NCBI GenBank assembly: GCA_019416685.1 | Contig: DXWV01000006.1 | Location: 1-14,760 of the forward strand | Direction of reading: 5' to 3' | From: Bacteroides sp. | GTDB taxonomy: Bacteria > Bacteroidota > Bacteroidia > Bacteroidales > Bacteroidaceae | Length of the DNA stretch: 14,760 nt | In this document: piece by piece, positions 6,555 through 14,351 of the stretch | Layout: the number at the start of each line of letters is the position of its first letter | How positions within the stretch are numbered: the first letter of the stretch is position 1 | Notes under the pieces: model-generated | Told to the model about the DNA's origin: nothing | The model's database searches: none | The model's input: only the letters and a program-made list of their open reading frames with translations | Position numbers and translations under genes: made by a program

Positions 6555-8144
6555 TTAAAGGATGATCTTTCTTTCCACTCCTATTTCATTTATAAAATAT
6601 TTATCATGTGATACTACCAGCACTGTGCCTGTATAATCTCTGATAGTCGATGTGATGATTTCTATACTTTGAATATCCAGATTGTTGGTCGGTTCATCCA
6701 GAATAAACATATCGGGTGTATTGTTACTGATCATCAGGCAACAGAAGGCAAGCCGCATCTTTTCTCCACCGCTTAGTTTCTTACAGGGTTTATCCCATAC
6801 CGGGGCAGGAAACAGATACCGGTTGAGTCTGATTTTTACCTCATGTTCGGGCAGGTTACGGATATTGAAAGCTTCCGCTTGCTGAAGAACGCTCCGTTCA
6901 TTCTGAATGATAGAGTATTCCTGATTGAGGTAGACATATTTGAAATCGGCACGGAGTAATGTTCCTTCTTTGGGCGTGACATCTCCGGTGATAAGTTTGA
7001 GCAAAGTGGTCTTACCGCATCCATTTGAACCTTCAATGCAAAGGCGGTCGCCACTTTTCAATTGAAAGCTGAGTGAATTCTTCCATAACGGATGGTTCTC
7101 ATAGCCAAAATTAATATCGGTTGCCGTAATCAGAATCTTTCCGGTGCGTAACCCTGAAGTATTAAAATCGGTTTTTAATGCTGCCGCATCAGAAAGGGAA
7201 CTTCTGATTTGAGTCATCTCACCGGTTAACTTTTCCGCTTTCTCTGCATGTATATCATTAAGTTTGGTGGTACTCTTTTCTGCTCTGTCTTTCAATACAT
7301 TCATCATAATGCGGGGAGTGCCTTTCTTGGCACTTGCTTTCTCGCCACGCACATTCTGTTTTTCTTTTCGTTCGGCCACTTCGCGGGCTATTTTTCTGGC
7401 TAATCGTAGTTCTTTCTCTTTTTCTTCGAGTTGTTGTTGCAGGGCATTTAGCATGATACCTTTTTGTTCTTTATAAAACTCATAGTTGCCTCCATAAGTG
7501 GTGATGTTGTTTTTTGTTAGTTCACAGGTAGTGTTCAGCAGATTGAGCAGTGTCCGGTCATGGCTGACAACAACAAGTGTGGAAGCTGCTTTCTTCACGA
7601 AGTCGTAAAGCCGTTTTCTTCCCTGAATATCCAAATGGTTGGTTGGTTCATCCAGCAGAATTACGGAGGGAGAATGTATTTCCATACCCGCCAGGAATAC
7701 TCGGGTTTTTTCGCCGCCACTGAGTTGGTACAGGGGGAGTGAGGCTTGTTTATCTCCTAATCCCCAGGACTCTAAAGCTGCTTGTATTCTTTCTTCAATA
7801 TTCCAATCTTCATCAAGAGTATTAAAGTTTTCTACAGACGCATCACCGTTCAGTATGGCGTGTAATGCTTCTATTTTTTTATCTACTCGTAAGGCTTGTG
7901 CAATGGTCTGTCCGTCATATTGCCCGAAATGTTGGGGAATATAATAAATATCGTCCGGGCGGACCACCGTTCCTGATGAAGGCGACAGCCATCCGGCTAT
8001 AATCTGTAACAGGGTCGATTTGCCCGAACCATTATTTCCGATTAATGCAATCTTTTGTCCTTTGTTTACAGAGAGGTTAAGGTCTTTAAACAGAATTTCT
8101 TTATCTGCATGTATATACGTGATTTGTTGAATGGATATACTCAT
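6555..8144 (-). CDS. ABC-F family ATPase (ribosome-associated, possible resistance factor)
   Basis: A 529-residue protein made of two ABC ATPase domains without membrane segments. Domain 1 has Walker A GNNGSGKST (36-44), signature LSGGEKTR (141-148), Walker B ILLDEPTNHLD (162-172) and the H-loop His195. A charged, coiled-coil linker of about 100 residues follows (230-330, rich in E, K and A). Domain 2 has GSNGCGKTT (372-380), LSGGEKMR (457-464), FILDEPTNNLD (480-490) and His513. This is the ABC-F layout: soluble ATPases that bind the ribosomal E site, either as translation factors (EttA, Uup, YbiT) or as antibiotic-resistance proteins. Both catalytic glutamates are present. There is no long C-terminal extension. 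The regulated-looking leader upstream, with a tiny ORF, is more like resistance-type members, but subfamily placement needs a tree. Confidence 0.9.
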   Translation of the reverse strand: MSISIQQITYIHADKEILFKDLNLSVNKGQKIALIGNNGSGKSTLLQIIAGWLSPSSGTVVRPDDIYYIPQHFGQYDGQTIAQALRVDKKIEALHAILNGDASVENFNTLDEDWNIEERIQAALESWGLGDKQASLPLYQLSGGEKTRVFLAGMEIHSPSVILLDEPTNHLDIQGRKRLYDFVKKAASTLVVVSHDRTLLNLLNTTCELTKNNITTYGGNYEFYKEQKGIMLNALQQQLEEKEKELRLARKIAREVAERKEKQNVRGEKASAKKGTPRIMMNVLKDRAEKSTTKLNDIHAEKAEKLTGEMTQIRSSLSDAAALKTDFNTSGLRTGKILITATDINFGYENHPLWKNSLSFQLKSGDRLCIEGSNGCGKTTLLKLITGDVTPKEGTLLRADFKYVYLNQEYSIIQNERSVLQQAEAFNIRNLPEHEVKIRLNRYLFPAPVWDKPCKKLSGGEKMRLAFCCLMISNNTPDMFILDEPTNNLDIQSIEIITSTIRDYTGTVLVVSHDKYFINEIGVERKIIL

Positions 8145-8184
8145 ACTAACTACTGGGTTTGAATGTTAAATACTTGGGATAATT

Positions 8185-8336
8185 AAAAAAAGGGGGGGAA
8201 GGGACAAACACAATAGTGGCTAAACATACACGTTTGTGATGCTTAGCGTCAACAGAAAGATAGCATATAAAAAGTGATGTTTACCGAAATGTGTTGTTTT
8301 ACTTAGATATTCTCATCGGGGTAGTTTAAATTGATT
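8185..8336 (-). promoter_or_regulatory. Structured leader of the ABC-F gene with a 5-codon upstream ORF
   Basis: The predicted transcript has about 190 bases before the ABC-F ATG. Near its 5' end is a minimal ORF, MRISK-stop (minus strand, 8316 to 8299). Downstream, ATGTTTA/TAAACAT (8277-8283 with 8221-8227) forms an outer 7-bp stem that encloses an inner ATGCT/AGCAT stem (8262-8266 with 8239-8243). Then comes a run of seven C followed by seven T (8198 to 8185 in transcript order). Leader peptides and alternative hairpins are a known way to induce ABC-F and erm genes by ribosome stalling; that this leader does so is inference. Confidence 0.4.
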
Positions 8337-8342
8337 TGACGG

Positions 8343-8373
8343 CAAAGGTAGAATAAAAAAAGGAATAGACAAA
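8343..8373 (-). promoter_or_regulatory. Strong-match Bacteroides promoter of the ABC-F gene
   Basis: On the minus strand, TTTG (8373-8370) is followed after 19 bases by TACCTTTG (8350-8343), an exact match to TTTG-N19-TAnnTTTG. Transcription should start near 8336 and run into the ABC-F gene after the long leader. Confidence 0.7.
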
Positions 8374-8375
8374 AT

Positions 8376-8509
8376 AAAGGTTCATTTGATAAATGTGTAG
8401 TTGTCAAAAAAGCAATTATAAAAATCCTTTAAGAGGGAATATCAAGGTAGAATATAAATACTCACTCTGATGTAATCTGCTGATTTATAATGAATATAAA
8501 CCTTCTGCT
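8376..8509. other. AT-rich intergenic stretch with no recognised content
   Basis: Between the ABC-F promoter and the TGTACA repeats I see no credible ORF, RNA gene or strong inverted repeat. The only nearby signal is the -7 like element at its right edge. Confidence 0.5.
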
Positions 8510-8517
8510 CAAAGATA
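8510..8517 (-). promoter_or_regulatory. Possible second -7 element next to the TGTACA repeats
   Basis: On the minus strand this reads TATCTTTG, a perfect TAnnTTTG, and it faces the ABC-F gene. No TTTG -33 box is present, but the TGTACA repeat array starts 8 bases upstream and would cover the -33 region. That is the position expected for binding sites of an activator or repressor. Tentative. Confidence 0.3.
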
Positions 8518-8525
8518 GGCAAGAG

Positions 8526-8617
8526 TGTACAATTATGTGAGTGTTAATTGTACACCTTTGTCATACTAAAATGTACACTTTTGATATGCTAAAATGTACA
8601 CTCTTATAAAGCAAAAT
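8526..8617. repeat. Four iteron-like repeats with exact 23-bp period (TGTACA core)
   Basis: TGTACA begins at 8526, 8549, 8572 and 8595, exactly 23 bases apart each time. Copies two and three agree at 19 of 23 positions (TGTACAC, then TTTG, then CTAAAA). Copy four agrees with copy three at 16 of 23, and copy one is the most diverged (14 of 23 with copy two). Copies one and two also form a perfect 10-bp inverted repeat, GTGTACAATT (8525-8534) with AATTGTACAC (8546-8555). The array lies between the ABC-F promoter region and the tracrRNA terminator. Regular spacing of a palindromic core suggests cooperative protein binding. It is too short to be a CRISPR array. Confidence 0.8.
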
Positions 8618-8679
8618 CAGGGTGTTAAAAAATGAATTAACATTATTAACAAAATACGCATTTGTAGGATGAATCAATA

Positions 8680-8762
8680 TAAAAGCCCCCGTAGAAGGAC
8701 GAGGGCAACCTAAATGTTTTCACAACGGAATAATCCTTATTGTGATTTGCTTTCAAATTAGT
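8680..8762 (-). ncRNA. tracrRNA of the type II-C CRISPR-Cas system
   Basis: Read on the minus strand this region has all the parts of a tracrRNA in order. First is an anti-repeat, CTAATTTGAAAGCAAATCAC (ending about 8740), complementary to the 5' part of the 47-base repeat I recall for Bacteroides type II-C arrays, which begins GTTGTGATTTGCTTTC. Next is the nexus AAGGATTATTCCGTT, a GGA/TCC hairpin strikingly like the AAGGCTAGTCCGTT of the S. pyogenes tracrRNA. A short linker leads to a terminator stem, GCCCTCG with CGGGGGC, followed by TTTTAT. A TAnnTTTG element (8774-8767) puts the start near 8762, giving an RNA of about 83 bases. It diverges from cas9. The array is outside the window, so the repeat match rests on memory. 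Confidence 0.87.
8681..8706 (-). terminator. Rho-independent terminator of the tracrRNA
   Basis: CGAGGGC (8700-8706) and GCCCCCG (8685-8691) form a 7-bp GC-rich stem with one G-U pair and an 8-base loop in the minus-strand RNA, followed by TTTTATAT. In type II systems this hairpin is also part of the RNA that Cas9 binds. Confidence 0.85.
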
Positions 8763-8766
8763 GTGG

Positions 8767-8774
8767 CAAATATA
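8767..8774 (-). promoter_or_regulatory. -7 element of the tracrRNA promoter
   Basis: The minus strand reads TATATTTG, a perfect TAnnTTTG, placed so that transcription begins at the edge of the anti-repeat. A consensus TTTG -33 box is not seen at 19-21 bases, so the promoter may be weak or need a factor. Confidence 0.55.
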
Positions 8775-8816
8775 ATGAAAAAATTAATATAAAACTCTTT
8801 TTACAATAAATAATTA

Positions 8817-8824
8817 TATATTTG
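8817..8824 (+). promoter_or_regulatory. -7 element of the cas9-cas1-cas2 promoter
   Basis: TATATTTG matches TAnnTTTG and lies 23 bases before the cas9 ATG, giving a leader of only about 17 bases. There is no clear -33 box; T-rich sequence is present at 8798-8802. The tracrRNA promoter is back-to-back with it, about 43 bases away, so both could be controlled together. Confidence 0.5.
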
Positions 8825-8847
8825 TATCTATTTAAATTTAATACAGT

Positions 8848-11800
8848 ATGAAAAAGATATTAGGACTGGACTTAGGAACAAACAGTATAGGGTGGGCTGT
8901 GATAAATAGTGCAGCAGATGAATCAGTTGAAAAGGGTAATATAGAATTGGCCGGGAGCAGAATTATTCCTATGGATGCTGCTGCATTAGGAAATTTTGAT
9001 AGTGGAGTTACAAAATCTCAGACAGCGGAGCGGACCTCCTTTCGAAGCGTTCGCCGGTTGCGTGAACGTCAGTTGCTGCGTCGTGAACGGTTGCATAAAG
9101 TATTGCGAATATTAGGTTTTCTCCCCGAACACTATGCTAATGATATAGATTTTGAAAATCATCCGGGTAAGTTCAAAGCAGATACAGAGCCGAAGTTGGC
9201 CTGGAAGAAAGACTCAATGGGCCAATCGGAGTTCATCTTTCAGGATTCGTTTGAGGCTATGTTAACCGATTTTGCTATTCACCAGCCTTTATTTGTTTCC
9301 GAAGGCAAAAAGGTGCCTTACGACTGGACTCTATACTATCTTCGCAAAAAGGCGTTGACGGAAATGATATCCAAAGAAGAGCTTGCATGGATTATTTTAA
9401 ACTTTAATCAAAAGCGTGGATACTATCAGTTGCGTGGAGAAGAGGAGGAAGAGCAATCCAATAAGCTTGTAGCGTTTTATGCTTTGAGGGTTGTTAAGGT
9501 GGAGGCTACTGATGACAAGAAAGGAAAAGATACCTGGTATAATGTTCATTTGGAGAACGGGTGGATTTATCGTAGAACCAGTAACGTCCCTTTGGATTGG
9601 GAAGGGAAAGTGAAAGAATTCATTGTGACCACAGATATAAATGAAGATGGAACTCCCAAACTGGATAAATATGGAGAGGTGAAACGTTCTTTCCGTGCAC
9701 CGAAAGAAGATGACTGGACATTGATAAAGAAAAAGACGGAGTCTGATATTGCAAATAGCCATAAAACGGTGGGATGTTATATCTATGATACTTTATTACA
9801 AAATCCGCATCAAAAAATAAAAGGTAGACTGGTGCGAACAGTAGAACGTAAATTTTATAAAGAAGAGTTGCGTTTGATTTTAGAAAAGCAGCTATCGTTT
9901 CATCCGGAGTTACAGGACCGGGATTTATATAGAGCATGCATCGATGCTTTATATCTCAGTAATGAGGCACATAAGAAGAATATCTCCGGTAGAAATTTTG
10001 TTTATTTATTCATAGATGATATCATCTTTTATCAACGTCCTCTGAAAACTAAAAAGTCATTGATAGATAATTGTCCTTATGAGGAGAATCAGTATATAGA
10101 TCGGGAAACAGGAGAGGTGAAGCAAGCACCTGTTAAATGTATTGCAAAATCCCATCCTCTTTTTCAGGAGTTTCGTTTGTGGCAGTTTATCTCTAATATA
10201 CGGATTTATCAGAGAGAGAGGATTATTGATGATGGCAGGTTGGAAACAGATGTGGATGTAACGGCTCATTTTCTTAAAACAGAAGATGATTATGCTGCTT
10301 TATTTGAGTGGCTCAATGAGCGGAAAGAAGTAGACCAGAAGGCTTTTTTGAAACATCCGCAATTCGGTTTGAAGAAGACTGTTGCTGAATATCGTTGGAA
10401 TTACGTAGAAGATAAATCATATCCTTGCAATGAAACAAGAAATGCTATATTGAATGGTTTGCAAAAAGCGGGTGTTTCTACTGATTTCTTATCCCGCGAG
10501 GTAGAAGAGGCTTTGTGGCATATACTCTATTCTGTAGAAGATAAAACAGAGATTGAAAGTGCTTTACGAAAGTTTGCTTCCAAACATAATTTGGATGATA
10601 GTTTTATAGATGTATTTAAGAAACTGCCTCCTTTCAAAAAGGAATATGGTGCATATTCTGCTAAAGCAATAAAGAAACTTCTGCCATTGATGAGGATGGG
10701 AAAGTACTGGGAACTATCGAATATTGATGATAAAACGAAGGAACGGATTGATAAGATCATTACAGGTGAATGGGATGAGAATATCCATAACAGAGTAAGG
10801 GAAAAAGCTATAAGGCTGTCGGATATAACAGATTTTAAGGGGCTTCCGTTGTGGTTGTCTTGTTATGTAGTGTATAACAGGCATTCTGAAGTCAGGGCTA
10901 TTGCTAAATGGAAGAGCCCTGAGGATATTGACTCATATCTCCGGTTGTTCAGACAACACTCATTGCGAAACCCTATTGTAGAGCAGGTTATTACAGAAAC
11001 ATTGCGTACTGTCCGTGATATTTGGAAACGTGTAGGGCAGATTGATGAAATACATGTTGAACTGGGGCGTGAGATAAAGAATCCGGCTGATAAGCGGGCA
11101 AAGATGACTGCTCAAATGGTGGAAAATGAAAACACTAATTTACGTATTAAAGCTTTATTAGCGGAGTTTATCAACTCTGAATACGAAATAGAGAATGTAC
11201 GTCCATATTCGCCGGGTCAGCAGGAAATACTTAGAATCTATGAGGATACGGTGCTCAATAGTGTTGAAGAAATTCCGGAGGATATTAGTGCTGTTTTAAA
11301 GAAGTTTAGAGAGAGTGATTTAAAGAAACGTCCCACGAAATCGGAGTTTCTGCGTTATAAATTATGGCTGGAACAGAAATATCGTTCTCCTTATACCGGC
11401 GATATTATTCCATTAGGGAAACTCTTTACATCAGCTTATGAGATAGAACACATTATCCCGCAAGCCCGTTATTTTGATGATTCGTTTAGTAACAAGGTTA
11501 TTTGCGAAGCCGAAGTAAATAAGTTGAAAGATAAGAAGCTTGGATATGAATTTATAAAGAATCATCATGGACAAAAAGTGGAACTCGGTTTTGGTAAAGT
11601 TGTTCAGATTTTTTCTATAGAGGCTTATGAAAAGTTTGTAAAGGAGAATTATTCTGGTATAAAAAATAAGATGAATAAATTACTAATGGATGATATACCA
11701 GAGACGTTTATAGAACGCCAATTGAATGATAGTCGTTATATTAGTAAGGTAGTGAAAAGTTTGTTGTCGAATATTGTACGTGAAAAAGATTTGAACGGAG

Positions 11801-13383
11801 AGTATGAACCGGAAGCTATTTCTAAGAATATAATTGTGTGTACAGGTAGTGTTACGGATCGATTAAAGAAAGATTGGAGAGTAAATGATGTTTGGAACTC
11901 AATTATCTATCCCCGTTTTGAACGATTGAATATGCTGACCGGTAGCCAACAATTTGGGCGTTGGGAAAATAAGGAAGGAAAGCGTGTTTTTCAAACTGCA
12001 GTACCTCTTGAAATGCAGAAAGAATTCAGTAAAAAGCGCATTGATCATCGGCATCATGCAATGGATGCAATTGTAATTGCATGCGCTACGCGGAATCATA
12101 TTAACTATTTGAGTAATGAGTCTGCAAGTAAGAAAGCAAAAATATCTCGTACTGATTTGCAACGTTTGTTGTGTACTAAATGTCGGACTGATGATAATGG
12201 CAATTATAAGTGGATTGTAAAGAAGCCTTGGTCGGCATTTACTCAGGATATACGAAAAGCATTGGAGAATATCACTGTAAGTTTTAAGCAGAATCTGAGA
12301 GTGATAAATAAAACCACTAATTATTATGTACATTTTGATGAAAGTGGGAAGAAGGTATTGGAGAAACAGATAAATGGCGATAGTTGGGCTATACGCAAGC
12401 CGATGCATAAAGATACGGTCTTTGGCAAAGTTAACCTTCAGAGGGTAAAAGAGGTCAGACTTAGCCTTGCTCTGGATACTCCGAAAATGATTGTTGATAA
12501 AAAATTAAAAGAAAAAGTGCTACAACTGTATTCATATAAATATGATAAGAAAAGAATAGGTAAGTATTTTAAGGAAAACGCATCTCTTTGGAAAGATTTG
12601 AACTTGTCAAAAGTGGCTGTTTACTATTTTACGAATGATTCTGCTGAACCTTTAGTAGCGGTTCGCAAACCATTGGATACAAGTTTTAATGCGAAGAAGA
12701 TAAAGGAGTCTGTTACGGATACGGGTATACAAAAGATATTGCTTAATCATTTGAGTAACAATCAGGATGATCCTAATCTGGCATTTTCGCCCGACGGTAT
12801 AGATGAGATGAATAGGAATCTTACAGTTTTAAATGATGGTAAATATCATCAACCTATATATAAGGTACGTGTATGTGAACCACAAGGGAACAAATTTAAT
12901 GTCGGCACAACGGGGAATAAGATTTCTAAATATGTTGAAGCCGCCAAAGGAACAAATTTGTTCTTCGCTGTTTATCAAACAGAAGGCGGCAAACGGAACT
13001 ATGAAACGATCCCGTTGAATGTTGTTATTGCAAGAGAGAAGTTGGGGTGGACTCCTGTTCCCGAAAATAATAATAACGGTGATAAGCTATTGTTTTGGTT
13101 GTCACCTAATGATTTGGTTTATGTGCCTACTGCCGATGAATTGAATAATGGTATGAAGTTAGATGATATTGATAAGGGCAGAATCTATAAGATGGTTTCT
13201 TGTACCGGACCATACTGTTTCTTCATTCCTCAGAGTGTATCTAATGCTGTAATTCCTACTATTGAGTTGGGAGCAAATAATAAGGCTGAGAAATCATGGA
13301 ATGATGAGATGATTAAAGCCGTTTGTATACCGATTAGAGTTGATAGATTGGGGTGTATGACAGAAATAAATAATCAAAAATAA
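8848..13383 (+). CDS. cas9: CRISPR-associated endonuclease Cas9, type II-C, long Bacteroidetes form
   Basis: RNA-guided DNA nuclease that uses crRNA:tracrRNA to cut invading DNA with two active sites. All catalytic motifs are intact: RuvC-I LGLDLGTNSIGWAV with Asp8, an arginine-rich bridge helix (about residues 60-90, SFRSVRRLRERQLLRRERL), RuvC-II VELGRE with Glu738, HNH EIEHIIPQ with His868 plus Asn882 and Asn891, and RuvC-III HHAMDA with His1070 and Asp1073. At 1511 residues it is at the long end for type II-C; many members are near 1000-1100, and Bacteroides forms are about 1400 or more. Extra length lies in a beta-rich insertion in the recognition lobe (about 200-300, preceded by a run of glutamates) and in about 430 residues after RuvC-III, which should hold the wedge and PAM-interacting domains. 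There is no Shine-Dalgarno; the ATG is fixed by the RuvC-I motif directly after it. cas1 follows after 35 bases. Confidence 0.97.
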   Translation: MKKILGLDLGTNSIGWAVINSAADESVEKGNIELAGSRIIPMDAAALGNFDSGVTKSQTAERTSFRSVRRLRERQLLRRERLHKVLRILGFLPEHYANDIDFENHPGKFKADTEPKLAWKKDSMGQSEFIFQDSFEAMLTDFAIHQPLFVSEGKKVPYDWTLYYLRKKALTEMISKEELAWIILNFNQKRGYYQLRGEEEEEQSNKLVAFYALRVVKVEATDDKKGKDTWYNVHLENGWIYRRTSNVPLDWEGKVKEFIVTTDINEDGTPKLDKYGEVKRSFRAPKEDDWTLIKKKTESDIANSHKTVGCYIYDTLLQNPHQKIKGRLVRTVERKFYKEELRLILEKQLSFHPELQDRDLYRACIDALYLSNEAHKKNISGRNFVYLFIDDIIFYQRPLKTKKSLIDNCPYEENQYIDRETGEVKQAPVKCIAKSHPLFQEFRLWQFISNIRIYQRERIIDDGRLETDVDVTAHFLKTEDDYAALFEWLNERKEVDQKAFLKHPQFGLKKTVAEYRWNYVEDKSYPCNETRNAILNGLQKAGVSTDFLSREVEEALWHILYSVEDKTEIESALRKFASKHNLDDSFIDVFKKLPPFKKEYGAYSAKAIKKLLPLMRMGKYWELSNIDDKTKERIDKIITGEWDENIHNRVREKAIRLSDITDFKGLPLWLSCYVVYNRHSEVRAIAKWKSPEDIDSYLRLFRQHSLRNPIVEQVITETLRTVRDIWKRVGQIDEIHVELGREIKNPADKRAKMTAQMVENENTNLRIKALLAEFINSEYEIENVRPYSPGQQEILRIYEDTVLNSVEEIPEDISAVLKKFRESDLKKRPTKSEFLRYKLWLEQKYRSPYTGDIIPLGKLFTSAYEIEHIIPQARYFDDSFSNKVICEAEVNKLKDKKLGYEFIKNHHGQKVELGFGKVVQIFSIEAYEKFVKENYSGIKNKMNKLLMDDIPETFIERQLNDSRYISKVVKSLLSNIVREKDLNGEYEPEAISKNIIVCTGSVTDRLKKDWRVNDVWNSIIYPRFERLNMLTGSQQFGRWENKEGKRVFQTAVPLEMQKEFSKKRIDHRHHAMDAIVIACATRNHINYLSNESASKKAKISRTDLQRLLCTKCRTDDNGNYKWIVKKPWSAFTQDIRKALENITVSFKQNLRVINKTTNYYVHFDESGKKVLEKQINGDSWAIRKPMHKDTVFGKVNLQRVKEVRLSLALDTPKMIVDKKLKEKVLQLYSYKYDKKRIGKYFKENASLWKDLNLSKVAVYYFTNDSAEPLVAVRKPLDTSFNAKKIKESVTDTGIQKILLNHLSNNQDDPNLAFSPDGIDEMNRNLTVLNDGKYHQPIYKVRVCEPQGNKFNVGTTGNKISKYVEAAKGTNLFFAVYQTEGGKRNYETIPLNVVIAREKLGWTPVPENNNNGDKLLFWLSPNDLVYVPTADELNNGMKLDDIDKGRIYKMVSCTGPYCFFIPQSVSNAVIPTIELGANNKAEKSWNDEMIKAVCIPIRVDRLGCMTEINNQK

Positions 13384-13418
13384 GAAAAAGATAATGTTGG
13401 ATTATAATAGACAGAGTT

Positions 13419-14351
13419 ATGATTAAAAAGACATTATATTTTGGGAATCCCGTTTATCTTTCATTACGCAATGCCCAGCTTGTGATTAAACTTCCTGAGG
13501 TTGTTAAAAATGAATCTTTACCGGATACTTTTAAGCAACAATCGGAGATAATGAAACCGATTGAAGATATTGGTATTGTAGTGTTGGATAATAAACAAAT
13601 CACTATAACATCGGGAGTTTTGGAGGCGTTGCTTGAAAATAATAGTGCTGTGATAACGTGTGATAGTAGAAGTATGCCTGTTGGCTTGATGCTTCCATTG
13701 TATGGAAACACTACTCAGAATGAACGCTTTCGCAATCAATTGGATGCTTCGGTTCCGTTGAAAAAACAACTTTGGCAGCAAACGATAAGAATGAAGATTA
13801 ATAATCAGGCTTCAGTATTACAAGCATGTAAAAATGAGGAGGTAAAGTGTATGAGAGTATGGGCGGATAATGTGAAAAGTGGGGACCCTGAAAATCTTGA
13901 AGCACGTGCTGCAGCATACTATTGGAAAGGAATTTTTGCGGATATTGAAGATTTTACAAGAGAACGTGAAGGAATTCCGCCCAATAATTTACTGAATTAT
14001 GGGTATGCTATTCTGCGGGCAGTTGTTGCACGTGCGTTGGTTATAAGTGGGCTTTTACCAACTTTGGGCATTCATCATCATAATCGCTATAATGCCTATT
14101 GTTTGGCCGATGATATAATGGAGCCTTACCGTCCTTATGTGGATGAGTTGGTTGTTGGTATTGTACATAGTGGAGCTAATTATGGTGAGTTAAGTAAAGA
14201 ATTGAAGGTTCAACTGTTGGAAATTCCAACGCTGGAAGTAAAAATAGGTGGTAAAAGAAGTCCATTAATGGTGGCTGTTTCGCAGACTACTGCTTCACTT
14301 TATAAATGTTTTAGTGGGGAGCTTCGCCATATCATCTATCCGGAGAGGTAA
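13419..14351 (+). CDS. cas1: CRISPR adaptation integrase Cas1 (type II)
   Basis: Metal-dependent integrase that, with Cas2, inserts new spacers into the CRISPR array. The 310-residue protein starts with the usual KTLYFGNPVYLSLRNAQLVI beta region and IEDIGIVVLDN. It carries the conserved active-site pieces: Glu161 in NLEARAAAYYW, the histidine cluster 219-221 in LGIHHHNRYN, and the acidic group Asp231/Asp232/Glu235 in LADDIMEPYRPYVDE. Length and motifs fit the type II-A/II-C Cas1 branch. Its stop and the cas2 start share one base (TAATG), so the two are translationally coupled, consistent with their acting as a complex. The start chosen is the first ATG before the conserved N-terminal strand. 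Confidence 0.97.
   Translation: MIKKTLYFGNPVYLSLRNAQLVIKLPEVVKNESLPDTFKQQSEIMKPIEDIGIVVLDNKQITITSGVLEALLENNSAVITCDSRSMPVGLMLPLYGNTTQNERFRNQLDASVPLKKQLWQQTIRMKINNQASVLQACKNEEVKCMRVWADNVKSGDPENLEARAAAYYWKGIFADIEDFTREREGIPPNNLLNYGYAILRAVVARALVISGLLPTLGIHHHNRYNAYCLADDIMEPYRPYVDELVVGIVHSGANYGELSKELKVQLLEIPTLEVKIGGKRSPLMVAVSQTTASLYKCFSGELRHIIYPER

Noticed and set aside
8526..8617. Mini CRISPR array
   Set aside because: The repeats are contiguous 23-bp units without spacers and do not match the repeat predicted by the tracrRNA anti-repeat.
8740..8762. Degenerate stand-alone CRISPR repeat on the plus strand
   Set aside because: Only the first half resembles the repeat; on the other strand it is followed by a nexus and terminator, which fits a tracrRNA anti-repeat better.
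11899..12408. 169-residue minus-strand ORF inside cas9
   Set aside because: It is antisense to the HNH/RuvC-III region, has no recognisable motif and is explained by the codon usage of cas9.
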